Source: Thiobacillus sp. (GTDB lineage: Bacteria > Pseudomonadota > Gammaproteobacteria > Burkholderiales > Thiobacillaceae). From it: DNA of 35,062 bases. Of the stretch, positions 8,281-15,207 are shown piece by piece (position 1 is the stretch's first letter; each line of letters opens with the position of its first letter). Location: the NCBI GenBank assembly GCA_018262815.1, contig JADFDN010000021.1, positions 1 through 35,062 on the forward strand. Direction: 5' to 3'. A program made the position numbers and the translations under genes. The notes below the pieces were generated by a model, which was not told where the DNA came from, searched no databases, and worked only from the letters and a program-made list of their open reading frames with translations.

Positions 8281-8550
8281 TCACCGGTATATCTCCCGGC
8301 GGTTCCCTATGCGCAGCACTCGAACGACAACGCGGCGATCCTGGATGTCGCAGATGATTCGCCAATCACCCACGCGGTATTTCCAGTAATTTCCCAGCTT
8401 CGCCCCTGATAGCGCTTCCCCGATGTCTCTCGGATTGTCCAGCGTCGCGACCCGCGTTTTCAGAAAACCGACCAGGCGTTGCTGAACCGGGCGATCCAAT
8501 TTTTTCAGGTCCTTGATCGCATCCGGATCGAACTCGATCTCAAAGGCCAA
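8281..8550 (-). CDS. RelE/StbE family toxin
   Basis: 89-residue protein of the RelE/ParE superfamily; RelE-type toxins cut mRNA on the ribosome. EIEFDPDAIKDLKKLD at the N terminus and YWKYRVGDWRIICDI followed by VLRIGNRREIY at the C terminus are typical of the RelE/StbE branch, including the basic residues and terminal Tyr expected for activity. The start is TTG at 8550, which overlaps the last 11 nt of the antitoxin gene; no ATG or GTG is available in frame at the N terminus. Expression is thus likely coupled to and weaker than the antitoxin. Cognate antitoxin: 8540-8746. Confidence 0.9.
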   Translation of the reverse strand: MAFEIEFDPDAIKDLKKLDRPVQQRLVGFLKTRVATLDNPRDIGEALSGAKLGNYWKYRVGDWRIICDIQDRRVVVRVLRIGNRREIYR

Positions 8551-8746
8551 GCTCGCGTTCCACGTCCGCGAGAGGAATCGTGTTCCGGTTCATGCGGGCG
8601 CGCGCTTCCGCCAGGTAATAGTCCTCAAGATCGTCGATGTACTCCAGGATCGCTTCGCGGGCGAGCGTGGATTTGGCGCGGCCCGTCTCCTGCGCCAGCG
8701 CGTTCAGACGGGCTTCGATCGATTCGGGCAAGCGAATAGCCAACAT
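8540..8746 (-). CDS. Ribbon-helix-helix antitoxin (RelB/StbD-like)
   Basis: 68-residue antitoxin. The N-terminal MLAIRLPESIEARLNAL is a ribbon-helix-helix DNA-binding segment, and the C-terminal acidic/helical part (YIDDLEDYYLAEARARM onward) is the usual toxin-wrapping tail. The frame is open far upstream, but ATG at 8746 has a GGAG site and starts exactly at the family N terminus; the upstream extension only reads through the osmC remnant. Antitoxin first, toxin second, 11-nt overlap. A palindrome 26 nt upstream is the probable autoregulatory operator. Confidence 0.88.
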   Translation of the reverse strand: MLAIRLPESIEARLNALAQETGRAKSTLAREAILEYIDDLEDYYLAEARARMNRNTIPLADVERELGL

Positions 8747-8771
8747 GCGATATCTCCAATGAGGCTCAAAT

Positions 8772-8787
8772 GTTATACAAGTATAAC
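8772..8787. promoter_or_regulatory. Palindromic operator/promoter of the toxin-antitoxin operon
   Basis: GTTATAC-AA-GTATAAC, perfect 7-bp arms. On the minus strand it contains TATACT and TATAAC, either of which can serve as the -10 of the antitoxin promoter. Such short palindromes over the promoter are typical targets of ribbon-helix-helix antitoxins, so autorepression is inferred. I could not settle a -35 box. Confidence 0.7.
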
Positions 8788-8809
8788 GAATTCGGCATAC
8801 GCCGCCAGC

Positions 8810-8944
8810 AGCGACCCCAAGGTGCTCACCCGCATCCACGTCCACTCCACTGTCACCCGCAAGGCGTTCGACCCCAAGCGCGTCGAACAGGCGGTGCACC
8901 TGTCGGCCGAGATCACGCATGACTTCGAGGTGGTCGAAGGCTGA
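8810..8944 (+). pseudogene. Decayed partial copy of the osmC-like gene, 3' end
   Basis: Aligns to 8058-8234 of the intact gene with 8 mismatches over 135 aligned bases (~94%) and one 42-nt gap. The gap corresponds to the intact-gene segment between two copies of CGGCCGAGA, and one copy is left, the signature of a slippage or short-repeat deletion. It removes 14 codons in frame, including the second cysteine. The frame remains open to the same TGA, but there is no start, and substitutions include Phe-to-Ser and Gly-to-Arg. It is not expected to be functional. Confidence 0.9.
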
Positions 8945-8982
8945 CCGGTTCGAGGCGCGCTTCGCTCCCACCGAGTCGCCCT

Positions 8983-9022
8983 CCCCGATCCTGTCCGGCA
9001 GGACGGCCAAGACTACGCACGA
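8983..9022 (+). pseudogene. Second, more decayed osmC C-terminal remnant
   Basis: 40 bases matching the segment of the intact osmC-like gene that encodes SASIMLGKTAEITHD, with 9 mismatches (~78%). In the matching frame it reads SPILSGRTAKTTHD. It covers the part deleted from the first remnant (8810-8944) and lies 38 nt after it. Confidence 0.65.
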
Positions 9023-9061
9023 TCGGAATCATCGAACCCGCTTTGTCGGTTCGACAGGCAT

Positions 9062-9092
9062 AAAAAAAACGGGCTCCCGAAGGAGCCCGTTT
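9062..9092 (-). terminator. Porin gene terminator
   Basis: Minus strand: 11-bp stem AAACGGGCTCC with TTCG tetraloop, followed by a T tract (9062-9066 plus stem T's). It lies 38 nt past the porin stop. Fourteen bases, AAACGGGCTCCCGA (9067-9080), are identical to 8248-8261 in the terminator on the other side of the toxin-antitoxin locus. Confidence 0.9.
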
Positions 9093-9130
9093 CAGCTTCG
9101 TCATTCGAACCGGGTTGCCCCGGCGTTGAA

Positions 9131-10123
9131 TTAGAAGGTGTGAACCATGCCGAGCGAGAGGACGGAGATATCGCCGCCGCAGGTTGCGCAGGAACCAACC
9201 TGGTCGCTAGTGCCCGCGCCGGAGCCCACGGTGATGTATTCACCATTGGCATACAGCGCATAGACGCTGGTGCGCTTGGACAGATTGTAGTCAGCGCCGA
9301 TCGTCCACTGCTGGGGATCGTTGCCGGTGTTGTCGATATCACGCTCCATGTAGTTGGCCTTCAGCACGATGTTGCCCATCGTGTAGCCCATCCCCAGCAT
9401 CCAGGCGTCGCTGTCGGCCAAGCCGCTCACGCTGTCGTTGCTGTCGTATTGACCCACGAACTTCAGGTTGCCCATGGTGTAGCCGGCAGCCAGACGCCAC
9501 GTCTTGTCATTGGTCGGGGACAGGCCATCGCCGTCGGCGTATCCGACGCCCAGATACACCGGACCGTTGTTGTAGGTGACGCCCAGGCTGTAGTGGTCCG
9601 TGTCCTCATTTTCACTATCGTCGCCGGTAACATAGGCAGCGGCGAACTGCATGCCCGTGAAGGAGGGTGACGTGTACATCAACACGTTGTTGGGACGGCC
9701 GTTGCCGGTGTTGATGGCGTCGGTCATCACGTTACGCGAGTCAGCCATGGTGTCGCCAAACAGGTCAACGGTGCGGCCAACCGACTTCAGCGGGGTGTCG
9801 TGACGTCCGATCAGCGCCGTACCGAATCCACCCTTCAGGCCGATGAAGCTGTTACGGGTTGCGAAGCTGCCGCCACTTTCGTCCAGAGTGACGGTCTGCT
9901 CGATCTGCCAAATGGCGGACAGGCCGCCACCGAGGTCTTCAGCCCCTTTGAAGCCGATGCGGCTGGCGTTGGAGGAGAGACCGATATTGCTGGTGGCATC
10001 GGCCTGGTCATCAAAGAAATTAACGGACATATGAAGCTTGCCGTAGATGTCAACGTTGGAGGTGGCAGCGAATGCCGGTGCAGCGAAGGCGGTCGCGATC
10101 GCCACTGCGAGAATCTTTTTCAT
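9131..10123 (-). CDS. General diffusion porin (Gram-negative, trimeric type)
   Basis: Outer-membrane beta-barrel porin of the betaproteobacterial Porin_4/OmpC type. There is a clear signal peptide (MKKILAVAIATAFAAPAFA, cleaved before ATS), the first strand begins NVDIYGKLHMSVNF, GFKGAEDLGGGLSAIWQIEQ follows, and the protein ends in HTF with the C-terminal Phe needed for barrel assembly. Length (330 aa) is normal. Start ATG has an AAGGAG site. One unusual point is a CATC pair in GSCATCGGD near the C terminus, in what should be the last surface loop. It is monocistronic: own promoter and terminator. Confidence 0.95.
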   Translation of the reverse strand: MKKILAVAIATAFAAPAFAATSNVDIYGKLHMSVNFFDDQADATSNIGLSSNASRIGFKGAEDLGGGLSAIWQIEQTVTLDESGGSFATRNSFIGLKGGFGTALIGRHDTPLKSVGRTVDLFGDTMADSRNVMTDAINTGNGRPNNVLMYTSPSFTGMQFAAAYVTGDDSENEDTDHYSLGVTYNNGPVYLGVGYADGDGLSPTNDKTWRLAAGYTMGNLKFVGQYDSNDSVSGLADSDAWMLGMGYTMGNIVLKANYMERDIDNTGNDPQQWTIGADYNLSKRTSVYALYANGEYITVGSGAGTSDQVGSCATCGGDISVLSLGMVHTF

Positions 10124-10148
10124 CTAAATCTCCTTGGATTGGAATAAA

Positions 10149-10172
10149 AGCTTGTTCAAGCTCTGCAGAGCT
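10149..10172 (-). repeat. Two overlapping palindromes in the porin leader
   Basis: AGCTTGTTCAAGCT (10149-10162) and AGCTCTGCAGAGCT (10159-10172) are each perfect inverted repeats sharing four bases. They lie 26-49 nt upstream of the porin ATG, inside the predicted 5' untranslated region, and cannot fully fold at the same time. Confidence 0.75.
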
Positions 10173-10207
10173 GTCCAGCACAGACCGGATGCCTGGGGAC
10201 GAGACCG

Positions 10208-10235
10208 ATTATCCAGACTCGGATGAGGCGGGCAA
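10208..10235 (-). promoter_or_regulatory. Candidate porin promoter
   Basis: Minus strand: -35 TTGCCC (10230-10235), 16-nt spacer, -10 GATAAT (10208-10213). This gives a leader of about 75-80 nt including the palindromes at 10149-10172. The rest of the 294-bp divergent gap to ypfJ (10236-10417) holds A/T-rich tracts with TTGTTTT motifs and a TACAAT box (10376-10381) near ypfJ, but no gene. Confidence 0.5.
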
Positions 10236-10417
10236 GAAAAGCTGTTGTTTTTTCTGTCACGGACGGCAAAAAGTGTTGTTTTGTTGCACGCATGCGACGA
10301 AGGGCCCGGGTGAACGGCTCGGACTCGGGCCTTCCGCCCCGGCTCCCCTGCCACACGCTGCCACCCGGTCATGGCTACAATCAAGCCATTACCCTTCCAC
10401 TATCCAAGGAGACGCCC

Positions 10418-11272
10418 ATGCGCTGGGAACGCGGACGACGCAGCGACAATATCGAAGACCGGCGCGGCATGCGCGTGGGCGGCCGGGGGCTGGCCGGGGG
10501 CGGCATCGGCGCGATCGTGCTGGCGCTGGTGGCGATGTATTTCGGGGTGGATCCTGCGGTGGTGCTGAACCAGGCCGGCACGCTGGCGCCGGCGCAGCAG
10601 GAACAGCAAGTCACGTTCAGCCCGGAAGAGGAAAAGCTGAAGGAATTCATGTCGGTGGTGCTGGCGGACACGGAAGACGTGTGGGGCACGCTGTTCCAGG
10701 CCTCGGGCCATCGCTACCAGCAGCCGAAACTGGTGCTGTTCTCCGGCGCGGTACAGTCGGCGTGCGGCTTCGCCGAGGCAGCGATGGGACCGTTTTACTG
10801 CCCCGGCGACCAGAAGCTGTATCTGGACATGAGCTTCTTCAACGATCTGGCGCAGCGCCACGACGCGCCGGGCGATTTCGCGCAGGCCTATGTGGTGGCG
10901 CACGAAGTCGGCCATCACGTGCAGACGCTCTTGGGCATTTCGGAACAGGTGCATGCGGCGCGGAGCCGCGCCGGCGAGGCCGAGGGCAACGCGCTGCAGG
11001 TGAGGATGGAACTGCAGGCGGACTGCTTCTCCGGCGTGTGGGCCCACCACGCCCACAAGCAGCGGCAGATTCTCGAGCCGGGCGACACCGAGGAAGCGCT
11101 GGCCGCCGCGGCCGGGGTGGGCGACGACCGCCTGCAGAAACAGGCGCGCGGCCATGTGGTGCCGGAGTCCTTCACCCACGGCTCGTCGGAACAGCGGATG
11201 CGCTGGTTCAGCCGCGGCATGCAGAGCGGCGACCCGGGGCAGTGCGACACCTTCAACGCGGCGCGGCTGTAG
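10418..11272 (+). CDS. ypfJ: YpfJ-family neutral zinc metallopeptidase
   Basis: Membrane-anchored putative zinc peptidase of the YpfJ family; natural substrate unknown. A short cytoplasmic, arginine-rich N terminus (MRWERGRRSDNIEDRRG, the family's diagnostic start) precedes one membrane helix at about residues 24-44. The zinc-binding HEVGH is at 162-166, and a second conserved block with ELQADCFSG starts at 198. Length (284 aa) is usual. ATG at 10418 follows AAGGAG at 10406-10411; the frame is open further upstream but without homology. A TACAAT box lies 37 nt upstream. Confidence 0.92.
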   Translation: MRWERGRRSDNIEDRRGMRVGGRGLAGGGIGAIVLALVAMYFGVDPAVVLNQAGTLAPAQQEQQVTFSPEEEKLKEFMSVVLADTEDVWGTLFQASGHRYQQPKLVLFSGAVQSACGFAEAAMGPFYCPGDQKLYLDMSFFNDLAQRHDAPGDFAQAYVVAHEVGHHVQTLLGISEQVHAARSRAGEAEGNALQVRMELQADCFSGVWAHHAHKQRQILEPGDTEEALAAAAGVGDDRLQKQARGHVVPESFTHGSSEQRMRWFSRGMQSGDPGQCDTFNAARL

Positions 11273-11400
11273 CCTTTACGCCCGCCAGGACTGCAGCTGC
11301 AGCGTGCCGACCGGGCAACACCTTCGCGATGTTGACGCGCGACGATTTTTCTCTTCCGACTCGATACAATTACCGCGTTGGCAAAAACAGGCGGGCAAAA

Positions 11401-11631
11401 ATGGAAACCTCGGCATTGGAAAGAATCACCGTTGACCCCGCTCAATGCGGGGGACGGCCTTGCATCCGCGGGTTGCGCATCCGCGTGAGCGACATTCTCG
11501 AATTGCTGGCGGCAGGCGAAAGCCGCGAGCAGATTCTGGCCGACTACCCCTATCTCGAAGCGGAAGACATCACCGCCACGCTGCTATATGCCGCGCGGCA
11601 ATTCGATCACCCCGTATTAAAAGCCGCCTGA
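11401..11631 (+). CDS. DUF433 domain protein, predicted antitoxin
   Basis: 76-residue protein of the DUF433 (VapB-like) family: ITVDPAQCGGRPCIRGLRIRVSDILELLAAG and the following helix are the hallmark of the winged-helix-like fold. Genes of this family are commonly paired with DUF5615 PIN-like genes, as here, and are treated as antitoxins. ATG at 11401 has only a weak purine-rich site; a TACAAT box (11365-11370) lies 30 nt upstream. The toxin-like partner begins one base after the stop. Confidence 0.88.
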   Translation: METSALERITVDPAQCGGRPCIRGLRIRVSDILELLAAGESREQILADYPYLEAEDITATLLYAARQFDHPVLKAA

Positions 11632-11632
11632 C

Positions 11633-11968
11633 GTGCACCGATGCCTGGTCGATGTGCAGTTGCCGCCGGCCCTTGCCAGAAAGATTGCGGCCATGGGCCA
11701 TGAGGCAGCGCATGTGCTCGATGCGGGATTGCTTGACGCCAGCGACAGCCGAATTTGGGACCACGCCATCGCGACGGGTGCCACCCTCATCACCAAGAAC
11801 GAAGACTTCGCGATTCGCTCGTCCGTCAGCAAAACGCCGCCGTCGATCGTGTGGATCCGCATCGGCAATTGTCCCAATACAAGGTTACTGGCGTGGTTTG
11901 AGGCGGAACTCCCTTCCGTGATCGCCGCGCTCGATTCCGGGGCGTGCCTAGTTGAAATTGCCGGATAA
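11633..11968 (+). CDS. DUF5615 PIN-like protein, predicted toxin
   Basis: 111-residue PIN-like (Mut7-C-type) protein; PIN toxins are Mg-dependent RNases. LVDVQLPPALARKI with an early Asp, HVLDAGLLDASDSRIWDHA, and TLITKNEDF match the conserved acidic positions of the family. The best start is GTG at 11633, one base after the antitoxin stop; the spacing implies coupling. Activity of DUF433/DUF5615 pairs is inferred from family and operon structure; few have been tested. Confidence 0.85.
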   Translation: MHRCLVDVQLPPALARKIAAMGHEAAHVLDAGLLDASDSRIWDHAIATGATLITKNEDFAIRSSVSKTPPSIVWIRIGNCPNTRLLAWFEAELPSVIAALDSGACLVEIAG

Positions 11969-12013
11969 CCCCCCGCCTGATCGCCTGGATCGCGCTCCAT
12001 TCTTGCTTCCGCC

Positions 12014-12463
12014 ATGCACATCTGGGTCGACGCCGACGCCTGCCCGGCGGTGATCAAGGACATCCTGTTTCGCGTGGCCGAGCGGACCAAGCTGCCGCTG
12101 ACGCTGGTGGCCAACCGTCTGCTGCGGGTGCCGCCCTCGCCTTATATCCGTTCACGCCAGGTGCCGAAGGGGTTCGACGTGGCCGACCGGCACATCATCA
12201 ACGAAGTTGCCGCAGGCGATCTGGTGATCACGGCGGACATCCCGCTGGCGGCCGCGCTGATCGAACAGGGCGCCTTCGCGCTGTCGCCGCGCGGCGAGTT
12301 CTACAGCGCCGACACCATCCGCGAGCGGCTGGGCATGCCCGATTTCATGGAAGGCCTGCGCGGCGCCGGGGTGGACATTGCGGGACCACCCGCGCTGTCG
12401 CAGGCGGACCGGCAGGCGTTCGCGCGGCAGCTCGACCGCTTCCTGGCGCGGCGCGGCCGCTGA
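12014..12463 (+). CDS. yaiI: YaiI/YqxD family protein (DUF188)
   Basis: 149-residue cytoplasmic protein of the DUF188 family, which adopts a PIN/NYN-like nuclease fold; its function is unknown. [18 protein letters not shown] at the N terminus, [16 protein letters not shown] and the central [11 protein letters not shown] are family signatures and include the acidic residues of the putative metal site. Length is normal. No ribosome binding site is evident. It converges on clsB with a 28-bp gap, in which I see no terminator. Confidence 0.9.
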   Translation: MHIWVDADACPAVIKDILFRVAERTKLPLTLVANRLLRVPPSPYIRSRQVPKGFDVADRHIINEVAAGDLVITADIPLAAALIEQGAFALSPRGEFYSADTIRERLGMPDFMEGLRGAGVDIAGPPALSQADRQAFARQLDRFLARRGR

Positions 12464-12491
12464 GCCGGAGCGCGCGTCCGCGTACAGCCAC

Positions 12492-13688
12492 CTAGATCCA
12501 GCGCCCGGCGCCCGACAGGCCCACCATCGCCCGGACGCCGCCATACGCCAGCCACGACAGCATGCGCTGCAGCCAGGGGCGGCGCGCCCAGTCGGCCGGA
12601 TCGAGCGCGACGGACTGGCGCACGGCATGGTGCAGGCGCTGCTGCAGATCGTGCGCAAACGCCGCATCGTCGACGACGACGTTCGCCTCGCGCGCGAGCA
12701 TCAGGCTGAAGGGATCGATATTGCTGGAGCCCACAGTCGCCCAGCGTCCATCGACCACGGCCACCTTGGCATGCAGTTCGCTCGCCTGGTATTCGTGGAT
12801 CTGCACGCCGGCAGCGAGCAGGTCCCGGTAGAGGGCGCGAGCGGCGGCCTGAAAGAAGGGGTGGTCGGTATGGCCCTGCACCAGCAGCTTCACTCGCACC
12901 CCGCGTGCGGCGGCTTTTTTGAGCAACTTGCGAAAGCGGCTGCCCGGCAGGAAATAGGCGTTGGCGAGCAGGATTTCCTCGCGCGCCAGCGCCAGAGCGG
13001 CAAGGTAGACACGCTCGATGTCGCGCCGGTGGGCGAAATTGTCGCGCACCACGAAGGCGGCGCGCACGTGCCCGTCGGTCGGCCAGGACGGTTCGATCGC
13101 CGCCTTTCGCGTGTCCGGCTGCAGGTGCAGCTGCGTCAACGCCACCAGCCGCCACAGGCGGCGCACGCTTTGATGGATGCCGGCAAGCAGCGGCCCCTGC
13201 ACCTCGACGCTGAAATCGAGCCGGGGCGCGTCGAAGCGTACCGGTTCGAAATCGTCGATCAGGTTCATGCCGCCGACGAAGGCGATGCGCGCATCGATCA
13301 CCGCCAGCTTGCGATGCAGCCGACGCAGACTATGGGGATTGGACCGCCAGCCGCCGGCCAGCGGCCGGTAGACGAGCACGCTGGCGCCGGCCGTCTTCAG
13401 CGCCTGCAGCCAGGCCGCAGGCAGGTCGCGCGAGCCGATGCCGTCGACCAGCAGCCGCACCCGAACACGCCGCTGCGCAGCGCGTATCAGGGCGTCGCGC
13501 ACCGTCTCGGCGGTGGGGTCGGTATTGAAAATATAGGTTTCGAGATGAACTTCAGCCTGCGCGGCGTCGATCGCGGCGATCAGCGCCGGAAAAAACTCGG
13601 CCCCGCTTTGCAGCAGCCGCAGCCGGTTGCCGGGAAGCGGTTCGACGCTGCGAAAGAACAGGTTTCTCGGACGATTGCGCGCGGTCAT
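12492..13688 (-). CDS. clsB: Cardiolipin synthase B
   Basis: Phospholipase D superfamily enzyme that forms cardiolipin at the inner membrane by transfer of phosphatidyl groups. Two HKD motifs are complete: H125-K127-D132 in LHRKLAVID, and H306-K308-D313 in LHAKVAVVD, each followed by the usual GG(M/S)N/GSSN segment. There are no N-terminal transmembrane helices, which favours the ClsB (YbhO) type over ClsA. Length 398 aa is typical. Start ATG shares one base with the stop of the upstream EEP gene (TGATG). E. coli has the same neighbour pair, ybhP-clsB. Confidence 0.93.
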   Translation of the reverse strand: MTARNRPRNLFFRSVEPLPGNRLRLLQSGAEFFPALIAAIDAAQAEVHLETYIFNTDPTAETVRDALIRAAQRRVRVRLLVDGIGSRDLPAAWLQALKTAGASVLVYRPLAGGWRSNPHSLRRLHRKLAVIDARIAFVGGMNLIDDFEPVRFDAPRLDFSVEVQGPLLAGIHQSVRRLWRLVALTQLHLQPDTRKAAIEPSWPTDGHVRAAFVVRDNFAHRRDIERVYLAALALAREEILLANAYFLPGSRFRKLLKKAAARGVRVKLLVQGHTDHPFFQAAARALYRDLLAAGVQIHEYQASELHAKVAVVDGRWATVGSSNIDPFSLMLAREANVVVDDAAFAHDLQQRLHHAVRQSVALDPADWARRPWLQRMLSWLAYGGVRAMVGLSGAGRWI

Positions 13689-14449
13689 CAGGCCGGGCTG
13701 AGCTTGGCAGTCAGGGCGGCGTGGTCGGAAATGCGGTGCCAGGCGTTGCCGGTGTGAACATGGGCGGATTCGATATTGAATCGGCGCACGTAGATGCGGT
13801 CGAGCTGGAACATCGGGAAGATGGAGGGATAGCTGCGTGCGGACCTGCCGAGGTGGGTCTCGAACACTTCGACCAGACCCAGTTCATCCTCGAAGAAGCG
13901 GCCGACGCGCACCCGCCAGTCGTTGAAGTCGCCGGCCAGGATCAGCGGTGCATTGTCCGGCACCATCCGGTGCACGCGCGCGGCGATCTGCGCCAGCTGG
14001 CGCTTGCGCCCGCCCTCGTTCAGCGCCAGATGGACGTTGATGCAGTGCACCGGCGTGGCCATGCCCGGCACCTCGATTTCGCAGTGCAGCATGCCGCGGC
14101 TCTCGTAGGCGTGGGAGGAGATGTCCTCGTTTTCCCACGACAGTATCCGGTAGCGCGACAGGATGGCGTTGCCGTGGTGGCCGGTATCGTAGACGCAGTT
14201 CTTGCCGTAGGCGAAGTCGGTGTAGATGTGGCCCGCCAGGAATTCGTGCTGCGGCCGTCCCGGCCAGTGCTGGAAGCGGCTGGCGCGCAGGCCGTGGCTG
14301 TGCTGCACTTCCTGCAGGAACACGATGTCGGTTCCCATCGCGCCGAGGCGGTCGCGCATCTCGTGGACGGTCAGCCGCCGGTTGAATTGCGACAGGCCCT
14401 TGTGGATGTTGTAGCTGGCGATATGCAGCGGGGAGTCCATGCCGTTCAT
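13688..14449 (-). CDS. Endonuclease/exonuclease/phosphatase family protein (YbhP-like)
   Basis: 253-residue member of the EEP (DNase I-like) fold. IASYNIHKGL at the N terminus, VFLQEVQ, LILAGDFNDWR and the C-terminal ISDHAAL provide the metal and catalytic residues. The substrate is unknown; its strict linkage to clsB, seen also in E. coli (ybhP), suggests a role with phospholipids. ATG at 14449 overlaps the nudB stop by one base (TAATG) and is preferred; an ATG nine bases later (14440) is also possible. No ribosome binding site is seen for either. Confidence 0.88.
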   Translation of the reverse strand: MNGMDSPLHIASYNIHKGLSQFNRRLTVHEMRDRLGAMGTDIVFLQEVQHSHGLRASRFQHWPGRPQHEFLAGHIYTDFAYGKNCVYDTGHHGNAILSRYRILSWENEDISSHAYESRGMLHCEIEVPGMATPVHCINVHLALNEGGRKRQLAQIAARVHRMVPDNAPLILAGDFNDWRVRVGRFFEDELGLVEVFETHLGRSARSYPSIFPMFQLDRIYVRRFNIESAHVHTGNAWHRISDHAALTAKLSPA

Positions 14450-14889
14450 TATATGCGTGAGGGCAGCAGGCGAATCGCCGCAGCGTTGCTCGGCGAAAAG
14501 CAGCGCGCCGCCGCTTCCGCCCATGGCAGCCACGCATAGCCCAGATGTTCGCGCGGCGAGAGTGTGACCGGCAACGGCGCGGGGAGTTTCAGGCCGAATA
14601 CATGCTCGGTATTGTGGGTCACCCCGGGCGCATAGCGGTGGCGCCAGCGCTCGTAGATCTCGTAGCGGTTTTCGATCTCCCAGTGGGTCAGCTCGAACGC
14701 ACTGGCGTCGAGCCCGGTTTCCTCGCGCACTTCGCGGATCGCGGTCTGCTCGAGGGTTTCGCCGGCATCCTGCGAGCCGGTCACCGACTGCCAGAAACCC
14801 GGCGCGTCGGCGCGTTCCATCAGCAGGACCTGGCCGTCCGCCGCGTGGATCACGACCAGAACGGAAACCGGAATCTTGTGGGAGGTCAC
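14449..14889 (-). CDS. nudB: Dihydroneopterin triphosphate diphosphatase (Nudix)
   Basis: Nudix hydrolase that removes pyrophosphate from dihydroneopterin triphosphate in folate synthesis. The Nudix box is intact: G38, E44, R52-E53, E56-E57, G59. The N terminus with VSVLVVIHAADGQVLLMERAD and FWQSVTGSQ, plus length (146 aa), fit NudB rather than other Nudix enzymes. The start is GTG at 14889, inside a GTGA overlap with the stop of the DUF2322 gene, so translation is coupled. It sits downstream of aspS, as in many betaproteobacteria. Confidence 0.92.
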   Translation of the reverse strand: MTSHKIPVSVLVVIHAADGQVLLMERADAPGFWQSVTGSQDAGETLEQTAIREVREETGLDASAFELTHWEIENRYEIYERWRHRYAPGVTHNTEHVFGLKLPAPLPVTLSPREHLGYAWLPWAEAAARCFSPSNAAAIRLLPSRI

Positions 14890-15191
14890 GCGATGCGGAC
14901 GTTGAGCGGGGATCCCGTCGTCAGGATGGCAATCAGGCGATCGATGTTGGGATGCTTGCCGGGATGTGTGGTGGCGTTCTCGGTGTGCTCGGCGAAAATC
15001 GCCAGCCCCTCGGCGGCGGCTTCGGCGTTGATCGCGCCGTATTGCTGTGCGAGATAGGCATACACCCGGAACGAGCCGGCCGTGCCGGGACCATTGGCGA
15101 TCGTCGCCACCTCGGCGCCGGCCGCGTCGGTCAGCACCAGCCTGTCGCCGGTCGCTTCAGGCAGGGTTTTCAGGGTGTCGGCGAATTTCAT
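14886..15191 (-). CDS. DUF2322 family protein
   Basis: 101-residue conserved protein of unknown function, assigned to DUF2322 from memory of the motif ENATTHPGKHPNIDRL and of its position next to nudB/aspS. It has no signal peptide or membrane helix and appears cytoplasmic. The frame is open 31 codons further upstream, but ATG at 15191 has a strong AAGGAG site 6 nt before it. Its stop overlaps the nudB GTG. A 97-nt gap holding an inverted repeat separates it from aspS. Confidence 0.8.
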   Translation of the reverse strand: MKFADTLKTLPEATGDRLVLTDAAGAEVATIANGPGTAGSFRVYAYLAQQYGAINAEAAAEGLAIFAEHTENATTHPGKHPNIDRLIAILTTGSPLNVRIA

Positions 15192-15207
15192 TTCAACTCC
15201 TTGTTTA

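Noticed and set aside
8540-9010. Longer 156-residue antitoxin frame
   Set aside because: The extra N-terminal part only translates the osmC remnant backwards; ATG 8746 has a ribosome binding site and fits the family.
10072-11631. 519-codon frame that could fuse a long protein to DUF433
   Set aside because: Upstream part is a frame-shifted shadow of ypfJ; DUF433 is complete from ATG 11401.
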